Assembly (NCBI RefSeq): GCF_001278805.1
Contig: NZ_CP012602.1
Location: 1,405,001 to 1,469,000, forward strand
Length of the DNA stretch: 64,000 bases
Source: Bacillus sp. FJAT-18017
GTDB taxonomy: Bacteria; Bacillota; Bacilli; Bacillales; Cytobacillaceae
Direction: 5' to 3'
The notes beneath the pieces were generated by a model that saw only the letters and a program-made list of their open reading frames with translations, searched no databases and had not been told where the DNA came from. Below are positions 1-9,718 of this stretch, one piece after another. The translations under genes and the position numbers were made by a program. How positions within the stretch are numbered: the first letter of the stretch is position 1; every line of letters begins with the position of its first letter.

Positions 1-1
1 A

Positions 2-391
2 TTCATCCTTTCACCTACTGTGGATGAAGGAACAATTCGGATGACCAAGCGGTATGGTGCGGTCAGCATTCCTGGTGCATTTACTCCGACTGAAATTCTG
101 AAGGCGTACGAATATGGTGGGGATATCGTCAAGGTTTTCCCGGCCACTACCCTTGGGCCCAGCTATGTGAAGGATATTCATGGCCCGCTTCCACAGATTC
201 CTCTTCTGCCTACTGGCGGGATTGGTTTGGAAAATGTAGCAGATTTTATTAAAGCAGGAGCTGTAGGTGTTGGTCTTGGCAGCTCGCTTGTTAATACAAA
301 AGAAGCAGTAACCAATGAATACTTAAAAAACCTTACCGGAAAGGCACGTAGCTTTGTTAATAAAGTGAAAGAAGCAGATAGGGGAGAGTAG
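2..391 (+). CDS. dgoA: 2-dehydro-3-deoxy-6-phosphogalactonate aldolase, C-terminal part
   Basis: Cut by the left edge; 129 residues are visible, reading in from base 2. The family cleaves 2-keto-3-deoxy-6-phospho sugar acids to pyruvate and glyceraldehyde 3-phosphate. The segment VKVFPA contains the Schiff-base lysine of class I KDPG-type aldolases, followed by the LPTGGI phosphate-binding loop and VGLGSSLV. The stop codon lies one base before the galactonate dehydratase start, so the two are co-transcribed; this favours the phosphogalactonate (DgoA) enzyme over the Entner-Doudoroff aldolase Eda. The substrate is inferred from the neighbour, not from specificity residues. Confidence 0.85.
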   Translation, partial: FILSPTVDEGTIRMTKRYGAVSIPGAFTPTEILKAYEYGGDIVKVFPATTLGPSYVKDIHGPLPQIPLLPTGGIGLENVADFIKAGAVGVGLGSSLVNTKEAVTNEYLKNLTGKARSFVNKVKEADRGE

Positions 392-392
392 C

Positions 393-1541
393 ATGAAAAT
401 CACTGGGTATGAGCTTTTTCAAGTACCACCTCGTTGGCTGTTCCTAAAAATTGACACAGATGAAGGGATATCAGGATGGGGAGAGCCAGTCATTGAAGGA
501 CGGGCTGATACTGTTAAAGCAGCTGTTAAGGAACTGATGGAATATTTAGTTGGCAAGGATCCTTCGAGAATTGAGGATCACTGGAATTTGATGTATCGAT
601 CAGGATTTTACAGAGGCGGCCCAATTTTAATGAGCGCAATTGCCGGAATTGACCAGGCGCTATGGGATATTAAAGGGAAGTTCTATAACGCACCAGTCTA
701 TGAGCTGATGGGAGGGGCAGCGCGCGACTCTATCCGGGTTTATTCATGGATTGGCGGTGACCGGCCGACGGATGTAGGCCTCGCTGCTAAGGCGGTTGTT
801 GATGTAGGCTTTACGGCTGTTAAAATGAACGGGACAGAAGAAATGCAATACGTCGATTCCTATGAGAAGGTTGACCAAGCGGTGGCAAGGATAGCAGCTG
901 TAAGGGAAGCGGTTGGGCCAAACATCGGGATTGGCATTGATTTCCACGGGCGTGTCCACAAGCCTATGGCGAAAATTTTGGCCAAAGAGCTTGAACCGTT
1001 CCGTCCAATGTTTATTGAGGAACCTGTCCTACCCGAAAATAATGAAGCACTCCGCGAGATTGCCAGGAGTACGTCAATCCCAATTGCCACTGGTGAGAGA
1101 ATGTTCTCGAGATGGGATTATAAAACCCTGTTGACGGATGGATATGCAGATATTATCCAGCCGGACCTTTCGCACGCTGGTGGAATAACAGAATGCAAAA
1201 AGATTCTATCGATGGCTGAGGCATTTGATGTTGCAGCTGCCCCGCATTGTCCACTAGGACCTATTGCTTTGGCTGCCTGTCTTCAAGTAGATGCAACTTC
1301 CCATAACGCTTTTATTCAGGAACAGAGCCTTGGCATTCACTATAACGTGGGGAGTGATTTGCTGGATTATATCATGGATCGAACAGTGTTCGATTATAAG
1401 GACGGTTACGTAAAAATACCAAAAGGGCCTGGGTTGGGTATTGACATTAATGAAGATCATGTCAGGAAGATTTCAGAAGTCGGGCATAATTGGCGTAATC
1501 CGGTATGGAGACATAAAGATGGCAGTATAGCAGAATGGTGA
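393..1541 (+). CDS. dgoD: D-galactonate dehydratase
   Basis: 382 residues, the usual length for DgoD of the enolase superfamily (mandelate racemase subgroup). It converts D-galactonate to 2-dehydro-3-deoxy-D-galactonate. Metal-binding and catalytic segments are visible in order: [26 protein letters not shown] and APHCPLGP (catalytic His). The N-terminal capping domain begins [28 protein letters not shown] ribosome site overlaps the end of the upstream aldolase gene. The product would be phosphorylated by a kinase, presumably encoded to the left of the window, before aldol cleavage. Confidence 0.93.
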   Translation: MKITGYELFQVPPRWLFLKIDTDEGISGWGEPVIEGRADTVKAAVKELMEYLVGKDPSRIEDHWNLMYRSGFYRGGPILMSAIAGIDQALWDIKGKFYNAPVYELMGGAARDSIRVYSWIGGDRPTDVGLAAKAVVDVGFTAVKMNGTEEMQYVDSYEKVDQAVARIAAVREAVGPNIGIGIDFHGRVHKPMAKILAKELEPFRPMFIEEPVLPENNEALREIARSTSIPIATGERMFSRWDYKTLLTDGYADIIQPDLSHAGGITECKKILSMAEAFDVAAAPHCPLGPIALAACLQVDATSHNAFIQEQSLGIHYNVGSDLLDYIMDRTVFDYKDGYVKIPKGPGLGIDINEDHVRKISEVGHNWRNPVWRHKDGSIAEW

Positions 1542-1569
1542 GAGATGAAGAAGTTTAAACCTAAATTAC

Positions 1570-1600
1570 AGGTCAAGGAATACCTTGGCCTTTTTGTTTT
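1570..1600 (+). terminator. Terminator after dgoD
   Basis: Stem AGGTCAAGG / CCTTGGCCT with a 4-base loop, followed directly by TTTTTGTTTT. It ends the dgo operon. Confidence 0.8.
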
Positions 1601-1679
1601 GCCAATACTACTAGTAAAGTGTCAAATAATGCTATTAGGGCCTCATTAGGAAGAATTACCCCAAAAAGATGTAGTTAAA

Positions 1680-1734
1680 TTTAAGTAAAATTTTAAGTAA
1701 AATAATTTGAAAATTTTACTTAAAAGATTATAAT
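1680..1734 (+). promoter_or_regulatory. Promoter and palindromic operator candidate upstream of the gal regulator
   Basis: TTTAAGTAAAATTTT at 1680-1694 is the inverted copy of AAAATTTTACTTAAA at 1710-1724, with a further AAGTAAAAT in between. The right arm overlaps a -35-like TTGAAA (1707-1712), 16 bp before TATAAT (1729-1734). This layout suits repression of the regulator-galKET operon, perhaps by the LacI-type protein itself. The palindrome is seen directly; binding is inferred. Confidence 0.55.
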
Positions 1735-1774
1735 TAGAATGGAAGGGAATTTCTATTCAAAACGTAAAATGTAA

Positions 1775-2785
<1,011 letters not shown>

Positions 2786-2836
2786 CCTCCGTTTCACCAC
2801 AAAAAAAGTGCAACTAAACCATAAGGAGACTGGCTT

Positions 2837-4009
2837 ATGAATCTTCAACTTTTAACAGCTGAATTTGGCAATAAATTTGGATATGAATCGAATGAAGGAA
2901 TTCGAAAATTCTTTTCGCCTGGGCGGATTAATCTGATTGGTGAGCATACCGATTACAACGGGGGACGTGTCTTTCCTGCTGCGATCACATATGGGACGTA
3001 CGGAATTGTTAAAGTACGTGAAGACCGCCAAATCAGGCTTTATTCAATGAACTTTCCGGAAGCAGGTATCCTAGAGTTCAGTCTTGATGAGCTTGATTAT
3101 GATGCTGCCCATGGCTGGGGGAACTTTCCAAAAGGGATGATCCGCTATATAAAAGAAGCAGGACATGATATCCCAGCCGGTCTGGATATCCTGATTAATG
3201 GAAATATCCCGAACGGAGCCGGCCTCTCTTCCTCCGCATCACTGGAAATGCTGATTGGTGTCATTGCGAATGAAGTATTTGAGCTTGGCATCGACAGGAT
3301 TGCCCTTGTACAGCTCGGCAAAAAGGTGGAGAACCAATTTATCGGCGTCAACAGCGGCATCATGGACCAGTTCGCTGTTGGGATGGGCAAGGAAAACTGT
3401 GGCATCCTTTTGGATTGCGAAACTCTTGACTATGAATATGCGCCTCTTAATCTCGAAAACCACCAGATTATTATTATGAATACGAACAAACGCAGAGAGC
3501 TGGCTGATTCGAAGTATAACGAGCGCCGCAGCGAATGTGAAACAGCCCTTTCCTACTTGCAAAAAGAACTTGACGTTACGTCACTTGGAGCTTTAAGCGA
3601 ACAGGAATTCGAAGCGCATAAGCACCTTATTCCGACTGGCATTTTGCAAAAAAGAGCGAAGCATGCGGTGTATGAAAACCAACGTACTGCCAAAGCACTT
3701 GAGGAGCTTAAGAAAGGTAACCTGGAAAGCTTCGGAAAGCTGATGAATGACTCCCATGTTTCACTTAAGGAAGACTATGAGGTGACGGGAATCGAGCTCG
3801 ATACACTGGCAGAAGCAGCCTGGGAACAGGAAGGTGTGCTCGGCGCAAGAATGACTGGTGCAGGATTTGGCGGCTGTGCGATTGCGCTTGTTGAAAAAGA
3901 ACATGCTGATAGATTCATAGAAGAAGTCGGCAGGTCTTATAAGGATAAAATCGGCAATGAAGCGACCTTCTATGTTGCAAGCATAGGAGACGGAACGAAA
4001 GAAATCTAA
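2837..4009 (+). CDS. galK: Galactokinase
   Basis: 390 residues, full length for GHMP-family galactokinase, which phosphorylates alpha-D-galactose at C1. Signature GRINLIGEHTDYNGG is near residue 32, the GHMP ATP-binding loop PNGAGLSSSAS near 125, and the C-terminal TGAGFGGCAIAL near 345. The start follows AAGGAGAC. First structural gene of the Leloir operon, 17 bp before galE. Confidence 0.96.
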   Translation: MNLQLLTAEFGNKFGYESNEGIRKFFSPGRINLIGEHTDYNGGRVFPAAITYGTYGIVKVREDRQIRLYSMNFPEAGILEFSLDELDYDAAHGWGNFPKGMIRYIKEAGHDIPAGLDILINGNIPNGAGLSSSASLEMLIGVIANEVFELGIDRIALVQLGKKVENQFIGVNSGIMDQFAVGMGKENCGILLDCETLDYEYAPLNLENHQIIIMNTNKRRELADSKYNERRSECETALSYLQKELDVTSLGALSEQEFEAHKHLIPTGILQKRAKHAVYENQRTAKALEELKKGNLESFGKLMNDSHVSLKEDYEVTGIELDTLAEAAWEQEGVLGARMTGAGFGGCAIALVEKEHADRFIEEVGRSYKDKIGNEATFYVASIGDGTKEI

Positions 4010-4026
4010 GGCGGAGGTGTATAAAG

Positions 4027-5016
4027 ATGAGCGTATTGGTGTTGGGCGGAGCCGGTTATATTGGTTCCCATGCCGTATATCAACTTATTGACCAAAATTA
4101 TGATGTGGTAGTTATCGACAACCTGCAGACAGGACACGAAAAGGCTATTCATCCGAAGGCGAAGTTTTATAAAGGTGATATCCGAGACAAAGAGTTCCTT
4201 CGCAGTGTGTTCAAAAAGGAACAAATTGAGGGGGTCATCCACTTTGCCGCTAATTCTCTAGTTGGCGAATCGATGGAAAAGCCGCTCGAGTATTTTAACA
4301 ACAATGTATACGGTACTCAGGTGCTCCTTGAAGCGATGACCGAGTTTGGCATTAAGAATATCGTCTTTTCTTCAACTGCGGCCACCTACGGCGAGCAAAA
4401 GGTTATGCCGATTATGGAGGATATGGAGACAAATCCAACAAACGCCTATGGCGAAACGAAACTCACAATGGAGAAAATCATGAAATGGTGTGAGATCGCC
4501 TATGGAATGAAATATGTATCACTTCGCTATTTCAATGTCGCCGGCGCTCGCTCAACTGGTGAAATTGGCGAGGATCATCAACCTGAGACCCACTTGATCC
4601 CGCTTATTCTTCAGGTGCCGCTTGGCCAAAGGGAGTACATTTCCATTTACGGCGATGACTATGATACGGAAGACGGCACATGCATTCGCGATTATATCCA
4701 TGTAGAGGATTTGATTGATGCCCATATCCTCGCCCTCGGTTATCTGCAAAATGGCGGCGAGAGCAACATCATCAACCTGGGCAGCGGCGAGGGCTTTTCT
4801 GTAAAAGAAATGATTGAGGCGGCACGAAAGGTTACCAACCATGACATTCCCGCAAGAGTCGCACCAAGAAGAGCGGGCGATCCAAGCCGGCTGATTGCTT
4901 CTTCTGAGAAGGCAAAAGCGGTACTTGGCTGGAATCCGAAGAAAACATCGATTCAGAAAATCTTTGAAGATGCCTGGCAGTGGCACAGGAACAACCCAGA
5001 AGGCTACCAGGATTGA
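4027..5016 (+). CDS. galE: UDP-glucose 4-epimerase
   Basis: 329 residues, the expected length. It is a short-chain dehydrogenase fold enzyme that interconverts UDP-galactose and UDP-glucose with bound NAD. The Rossmann motif GGAGYIGSH is at residues 7-15, the SST serine/threonine patch near 117, and catalytic YGETK near 140. The start follows GGAGGTG. It is 13 bp from galT, with the same operon order (K-E-T) as many Firmicutes. Confidence 0.96.
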   Translation: MSVLVLGGAGYIGSHAVYQLIDQNYDVVVIDNLQTGHEKAIHPKAKFYKGDIRDKEFLRSVFKKEQIEGVIHFAANSLVGESMEKPLEYFNNNVYGTQVLLEAMTEFGIKNIVFSSTAATYGEQKVMPIMEDMETNPTNAYGETKLTMEKIMKWCEIAYGMKYVSLRYFNVAGARSTGEIGEDHQPETHLIPLILQVPLGQREYISIYGDDYDTEDGTCIRDYIHVEDLIDAHILALGYLQNGGESNIINLGSGEGFSVKEMIEAARKVTNHDIPARVAPRRAGDPSRLIASSEKAKAVLGWNPKKTSIQKIFEDAWQWHRNNPEGYQD

Positions 5017-5029
5017 AGGAGGAATTGTA

Positions 5030-6520
5030 ATGGATGTGTATCAGGCACTACAATCCCTGCTCAGCCGGGCTTTAGACGCAGAATTGATTACCGCTGAGGA
5101 TGAGATTTATTCCCGCAACCAGATCCTCTCCCTGTTGGGGCTCGACAACTTCCCGGCAGGATTAAAAGCAGACGGAGAACTTGATATCCCTGGCCTGCTT
5201 GAGGTTTTAACAAATTATGCGGTTGACCAGGGAATCACTGAGGACCTGACAAGCAAGAGAGACATTTTTTCTGCAAAAATCATGAATGTTTTGATTCAAA
5301 GGCCTTCTGATTTGAATAGGACATTTTATGAAAAATATAAGAGGAACCCAAAAGAGGCCACAGATTATTTCTATAATTTGAGTCGGAACAGCAATTATAT
5401 TCAAACAAAGCAAATTGCGAGAAACATCAGCTATCAATTTAAGTCGGGATACGGAACGATGGATATTACCATCAATCTCTCAAAGCCGGAGAAGGATCCA
5501 AAGCAGATTGCCCTTGAAAAGCAAATGCAGCCTTCTTCTTCTAATTATCCGAAGTGCCTGTTGTGTATAGAAAATGAAGGTTATTCCGGAAGAATCAATC
5601 ATCCGGCCCGGTCAAACCATCGGATCATCCCTGTTGACTTGACCGGAGAACCATGGTTCCTGCAATATTCACCTTACGTGTATTACAATGAGCATTGCAT
5701 CGTCCTAAGTGCAGAGCATCGTGATATGAAAATCGATAGAAGTGCGTTTGCCCGCCTTCTCGAGTTTGTTGGCAAGTTCCCAACCTATTTCCTTGGATCA
5801 AATGCTGACCTGCCTATTGTCGGCGGCTCGATCTTGACTCATGACCATTACCAGGGAGGAAGCTATGAATTTGCGATGGCACGGGCAGAGGAAATATTTT
5901 CATTCAAGCTGACAAATTATCCGGATATTGAAGCAGTTACACTCAAATGGCCATTGTCGGTTATTCGCCTTAAAGGTACTGACCAGGGAGAACTTGCTGA
6001 TGCCGCCCAGGAAATCCTCGAATCCTGGATAGGCTACAGCGATCCTGGAGCAGGAATTATTTCCCATACCGGCAATGAACGCCACAACACCATCACTCCG
6101 ATTGCAAGGGTTCGTGACGGAAGGTTTGAGCTGGATCTTGTTCTTAGGAATAACCGTACAAGCGAAGAGCACCCGCTGGGAATATTCCATCCCCATCAAG
6201 ACGTCCAGCATATTAAAAAAGAGAACATCGGACTGATTGAAGTAATGGGGCTTGCCGTACTGCCGGCGAGGCTTGAAACGGAGCTTAAAGAAATTGAAAG
6301 CTATTTGTTAGGCTATGATGCCGACGTGAAAGAATATCATCAGGCATGGGCTAGGGAATTGAAAGAAAAGTACGGTCATGAACTGAACCATGAAACTGTC
6401 TCTGAGATTGTCCGAATGAATGTTGGCGCGAAGTTTGTCCGCGTTCTTGAGGATGCTGGAGTATACAAACAAACAGAAGCGGGAATCGTTGCATTTAGGC
6501 GGTTTACTGCAGCGTTATAA
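5030..6520 (+). CDS. galT: Galactose-1-phosphate uridylyltransferase, Firmicutes type
   Basis: 496 residues. It is the long (class II, about 490-500 residue) GalT of Firmicutes, unrelated in length to the 350-residue E. coli enzyme. It exchanges UMP between UDP-glucose and galactose 1-phosphate. Visible motifs include NHRIIPVDLTGEPW, GSILTHDHYQGG and the HPHQDVQHIKKENIG segment. The frame is open upstream to 4895, but ATG 5030 follows AGGAGG at the right distance just after the galE stop, so the shorter form is correct. Confidence 0.95.
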   Translation: MDVYQALQSLLSRALDAELITAEDEIYSRNQILSLLGLDNFPAGLKADGELDIPGLLEVLTNYAVDQGITEDLTSKRDIFSAKIMNVLIQRPSDLNRTFYEKYKRNPKEATDYFYNLSRNSNYIQTKQIARNISYQFKSGYGTMDITINLSKPEKDPKQIALEKQMQPSSSNYPKCLLCIENEGYSGRINHPARSNHRIIPVDLTGEPWFLQYSPYVYYNEHCIVLSAEHRDMKIDRSAFARLLEFVGKFPTYFLGSNADLPIVGGSILTHDHYQGGSYEFAMARAEEIFSFKLTNYPDIEAVTLKWPLSVIRLKGTDQGELADAAQEILESWIGYSDPGAGIISHTGNERHNTITPIARVRDGRFELDLVLRNNRTSEEHPLGIFHPHQDVQHIKKENIGLIEVMGLAVLPARLETELKEIESYLLGYDADVKEYHQAWARELKEKYGHELNHETVSEIVRMNVGAKFVRVLEDAGVYKQTEAGIVAFRRFTAAL

Positions 6521-6527
6521 CGGTAAG

Positions 6528-6561
6528 AAGAGCGGAAACAATTGCTTTCCGCTCTTTTTAA
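6528..6561 (+). terminator. Terminator of the gal operon
   Basis: AAGAGCGGAAA / TTTCCGCTCTT stem with a 7-base loop and a run of T. Confidence 0.9.
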
Positions 6562-7317
6562 TTTTTTAAATTGTATAGAACTATGGATAAGTCAAAACGG
6601 AAGTTGTAATAAATCGGCTTCAGCCGCCATCTAAGAGATGTGCTGTAACACGAATGATTGCGGTTCTTATGTACTTAATTTCTGACTATTTTGTGAAGGG
6701 GGTAAGAGGGTATTTTTCTTTTTGGGATAACCTGTTTATAGTGTGCATTTAGTGAAAAGTTGATAATTTAAGGTTTTAAAAAAGCAAAGGGGGAATTGAT
6801 GAGGGAAAAGTTGTAACTAGTTCAATATTATACCAGTAATAAAAACTGGATTCAATCAGGTGTGTAATAAAAAGTTAAATCTGCTATCAGATGGAATATT
6901 CAGGAAATTACTCGTAATAATAACAATTTACAATTTCTAGAATTTATACGTATAATTAAGTCGATAAGCTGTGACATGATGCGACAGGATTTTCCTTAAC
7001 TCTCATTCAAGTCCTCGTGGTGGATTACCCATATTCTTTCAGTCATTTCGCTGCTTTGCGCCTCTTTGAAACTCATCAGACTGCCACCATGCCAGCCATT
7101 GGCAATCGGCCATCTCCAATTCCATACTCACATGATGCTTCTGCAAAAACGATTCGGCCAACATGATCAGTGGCCTCGCAAAAATAGAAAGGAGGAGTGA
7201 ATTATAGTAGGCTGTATCAGGTTTTCGCGCACAAAGGAAGGGAAGGCCTTTTGCCGGAAAACAGCAAAACCCCAGGAAACAGTCGTAGCGGACATCTTTC
7301 CAGGGGCCTCGGTCGTT
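6562..7317 (+). other. Intergenic stretch with no convincing gene
   Basis: About 750 bp between the gal terminator and comK. It is AT-rich in the first half. On the minus strand, 7039-7164 could encode 41 residues (start MLAESFLQKHH, with CQWLAWWQSDEF), but no ribosome site precedes it and I do not recognise it; it may be a remnant. No tRNA or known riboswitch seen. Confidence 0.5.
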
Positions 7318-7344
7318 GGGTATACCAACATTGTTAGTATACCC
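7318..7344. promoter_or_regulatory. Palindrome upstream of comK
   Basis: GGGTATAC (7318-7325) and GTATACCC (7337-7344) are perfect inverted arms; the inner bases AAC/GTT extend the symmetry with one mismatched pair. It sits 65 bp before the comK start, just upstream of an AT-rich patch (AAAATAGCAAATTTT) that loosely resembles ComK AT-boxes. It could be an operator or a hairpin in the leader; no T-run follows, so it is not a plain terminator. Confidence 0.45.
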
Positions 7345-7408
7345 CTATTATAGAAAATAGCAAATTTTAATTTTGTGGGACTAATTTTAGATATCAGGGG
7401 GACACTTA

Positions 7409-7981
7409 ATGGTTACGATTGTTAACGATTACTCTATCAATGAAAAAACGGTCCTTATTACGGGCGTTTACAACCCGCACGGAAAGCTTTATTCGAAAAT
7501 ACTCGAAGAAGATAAATTGCTTTTTGTGAAATTGTCTCCGGTGCAGATTATTAATCGGACACTGCTTAGGCTTGGATCCAGCTTTGATGGTGCGAGGCAT
7601 AGCTCAAAGGCTTTGCTGGGAGATATCCGTATGCATCCCATTACCATCAGTACTAGCCAGGGAATTTGGCTGTTCCCTTCAAAATCGTTTGAACAGCCCA
7701 CATGTGTATGGTTCTCCCTCACACATGTCAAGGGAACGCAGAGGACAGGGTTGAAAAAAACGTTAATCCATTTGAGCTATAACCATACGTACGAAATCAA
7801 TATGAAGGAAGCCTTTTTCAATCAGAAACGCCAAAAGGCTGAGTACCTAAGGGAAATTATTATAAAAAATACAAACACTCCACTAACTTTGTTCATGGAA
7901 CCCAAAAAGGGATTGCAAGTCAGTGATAATGAAGAAAATCCACTCTGGGTTAAAGAGGATGGCGAAGGAGTAGAGGAATAG
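7409..7981 (+). CDS. comK: ComK-family competence transcription factor
   Basis: 190 residues, typical for ComK, the minor-groove-binding master activator of DNA uptake genes in Bacillus. The conserved middle is clear: QIINRTLLRLGSSFDGAR near residue 50, then the HPITIS segment and GIWLFPSKSF....P.C.W....HV near 90-115. The N-terminus and C-terminal tail differ from B. subtilis ComK. The start follows AGGGGG with 8-bp spacing. It may be autoregulated, given the AT-boxes upstream. Bacillaceae often carry more than one comK; I cannot tell whether this is the main copy. Confidence 0.85.
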   Translation: MVTIVNDYSINEKTVLITGVYNPHGKLYSKILEEDKLLFVKLSPVQIINRTLLRLGSSFDGARHSSKALLGDIRMHPITISTSQGIWLFPSKSFEQPTCVWFSLTHVKGTQRTGLKKTLIHLSYNHTYEINMKEAFFNQKRQKAEYLREIIIKNTNTPLTLFMEPKKGLQVSDNEENPLWVKEDGEGVEE

Positions 7982-7993
7982 AATGTAAAGTTT

Positions 7994-8030
7994 AGCCTGC
8001 ATTGGCCATTGGCTGCTGCAGGTTTATTTT
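7994..8030 (+). terminator. Probable terminator after comK
   Basis: AGCCTGCA / TGCAGGTT stem (one G-U pair) with TTGGCCA inside, followed by TATTTT. Confidence 0.55.
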
Positions 8031-8304
8031 ATGTTGAACAAATGGGGACTGACTGCGGTATTTAGTTAAATTATAGTGGGTAATATTGAGACGTAAGAAG
8101 CAATAAAAGACAAGACCCATTTATTCCAACGGACATAAAAAGAGTAAACAAAACGAAAAAATTTAAAAAGTGTAGTTTATTCCGGAATAATTGAGGTAAA
8201 AGTTTGTATATAAATAAAAACGGTCAAATAATATACATGCCAATCTGATAGTTTGAAATGTGCTACGGGTTTTTTGTAGATTTATAGTATCAGCACATAA
8301 TTTA

Positions 8305-8391
8305 TGTGACAAAGGCAAACCCGTTGAAAAACGGGGACGTAAAGCTAAAGGGGCTAATACTACTTTTTAGTTATGCCAGCCAGTTGCCGAT
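8305..8391 (+). ncRNA. Cyclic di-GMP-I (GEMM-I) riboswitch
   Basis: The core elements occur in order: AAAGGCAAACC, a CCCGTT-GAAA-AACGGG hairpin with GNRA tetraloop, GGGACGTAAAGCTAAAG, GGCTAATAC, then ATGCCAGCCAGTTGCCG closing the domain. This fits GEMM-I aptamers of Firmicutes. No intrinsic terminator follows before the gene. TATGGCCCTA (about 8391-8400) could pair with the TAAGGGGG ribosome site, so control of translation is plausible. It governs the 54-residue gene starting at 8430. Confidence 0.85.
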
Positions 8392-8429
8392 ATGGCCCTA
8401 TAAACAAACATTAATAAGGGGGTAATTGT

Positions 8430-8594
8430 GTGAAAATTATTCTAAAAGCTAGATATTATTTCCATCTGTTTTTACATAATCATAATCAGCAATTAGTCAA
8501 TGATGCAATTTGCGATGAATTAAAAGCAGAACTATCCGAAAGAGCCTACTACCATTGGGCGAAAGCAACTGGATTAACAGCAAAGTTTGAGTGA
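8430..8594 (+). CDS. Small protein under c-di-GMP riboswitch control, function unknown
   Basis: 54 residues from GTG at 8430 after AATAAGGGGG. The sequence begins MKIILKARYYFHLFLHNHN and ends HWAKATGLTAKFE: basic and aromatic at the N-terminus, then an acidic helix, with no obvious signal peptide or full membrane segment. It starts about 40 bp after a c-di-GMP-I aptamer and is followed by a strong terminator, so it is a monocistronic riboswitch-controlled unit. I recall small unassigned genes behind GEMM RNAs in other bacilli but cannot assign a function. Confidence 0.75.
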   Translation: MKIILKARYYFHLFLHNHNQQLVNDAICDELKAELSERAYYHWAKATGLTAKFE

Positions 8595-8602
8595 ACTACC
8601 AA

Positions 8603-8640
8603 AACTGTTCGGATTCTTCCGGACAGTTTATTTATTTTTT
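8603..8640 (+). terminator. Terminator after the riboswitch-controlled small gene
   Basis: AACTGTTCGGA / TCCGGACAGTT stem, then TTATTTATTTTTT. Confidence 0.85.
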
Positions 8641-8797
8641 AAGGCATATACTATTGTGAGAATTCCAGACTCCACAAGAATCCCTTTCTTTTAGGAACTT
8701 AAAGGAGAGTGGCCCATAAACCTGGAGTTGAGCGAATGTGGTATTCCTTGCATAAATGCAACTTGATTAGCCTGGATTTATAATAGCGTTATCTGTT

Positions 8798-9388
8798 TTA
8801 TTTACATTCGTTAAATACCTTATGTATCGCTTCTCCCAATTCAGTGTCTGATGCTTTTTTTGGCAAAGTGGGCGTAAAAGTGTTTTTTCTTACATAGCCG
8901 CGCCAATTTTCCGCTCTATCGGCAGCAATATACTCGTAGCCTTCAATTCTTTGAAAGAAGACAGTTTGCATTTTATGATCCATAATAAACTTTTTACCAT
9001 TTTTATAGCCAGCTGCTTCTAAAGCGGGATGGCCATTCAAGTCTTTTATCGTGTATCGGCCATTACTGGAAATGCCAAAGCATTTTCTTAATGCAGCGCC
9101 AACATCCTCGGAAGTATAAGGTTCTTTTAGAATAATAGGCTTGTTAATATCTGTACGTACCCCATGCTTATCAAAACCGTGGGGTACAAAAATGAGAGAA
9201 CGGTCGGTAATGTTCCTATAGATGGAAGCACTAAACTGAAGTGAGAGGGCTTCCTTTCTTTTTCTGATTATCCGTTCAACCAAAAATGCTGCCAGTAAGA
9301 GGGCAGCGGGAATAAACGCTCTGGCAATCAGAAATATAATCAGTAAGATAGATACAATGTATCCTGATAAGATATATTTCACTTTCAT
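8798..9388 (-). CDS. Membrane-anchored protein with a possible CDI-immunity-like (DUF1436-type) domain
   Basis: 196 residues. Two adjacent hydrophobic helices span residues 5-45 (YIVSILLIIFLIARAFIPAALLLAAFLV), with a basic RKRK stop, then a soluble domain. That domain has two similar patches: PIILKEPYTSEDVGAALRKCF near 85 and TLPKKASDTELGEAIHKVF near 178. A paired 'ELG.A' pattern like this recalls CdiI/DUF1436 immunity proteins, but this is recognition only. The C-terminus is cytoplasmic by the positive-inside rule. No toxin gene adjoins it. AAAGGGAGGC upstream of the start is a good ribosome site. Confidence 0.6.
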   Translation of the reverse strand: MKVKYILSGYIVSILLIIFLIARAFIPAALLLAAFLVERIIRKRKEALSLQFSASIYRNITDRSLIFVPHGFDKHGVRTDINKPIILKEPYTSEDVGAALRKCFGISSNGRYTIKDLNGHPALEAAGYKNGKKFIMDHKMQTVFFQRIEGYEYIAADRAENWRGYVRKNTFTPTLPKKASDTELGEAIHKVFNECK

Positions 9389-9521
9389 GAAAAGCCTCCC
9401 TTTCCTCCCTTTACTTTACCATTCGTTCAACTCCTCAGCCATCCTTACAATGAAAAAAAGCAGACAGGATAGTCCTGCCCGCTTCTATAGAATATCAGAA
9501 AGTATATCTTTCCTTGAGAAC

Positions 9522-9718
9522 TGTCTAGCTCCAAAAAGGAAAGCTTCCCCGAAATTACATCGCACGAAATTACGCGATAGCTCACTGGAGGATTTTCGAG
9601 GAGTCCATACGGCGCTGAGCACAAAGGAAAGCTTCCAGCGAATTAACATCGCAGAGACAGGCGCATTTTACCTGTCGCGAGGCGCACTTTGCCTGTCACG
9701 AAGGCGCTTGCGCTTTTC
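9522..9718. repeat. Dispersed intergenic repeat, divergent copy 1
   Basis: Starts GTCTAGCTCCA and ends AAGGCGCTTGCGCTTTTC, the same end sequences as the copies near 20689, 27474 and 57729. The interior differs from them and contains short self-similar pieces (GGCGCA..TTTACCTGTCGCGA / GGCGCACTTTGCCTGTCACGA). It abuts the stop codon of the deacetylase gene on the minus strand. Confidence 0.6.

Noticed and set aside
2..391. Entner-Doudoroff KDPG aldolase (eda)
   Set aside because: Same fold and motifs, but the directly coupled dgoD makes the phosphogalactonate aldolase the better call.
4895..5029. 45-codon upstream extension of galT
   Set aside because: It is the out-of-frame end of galE; ATG 5030 has a proper ribosome site and gives the family length.
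7039..7164. 41-residue minus-strand frame before comK
   Set aside because: No ribosome site and no recognised family; noted only as possible remnant.
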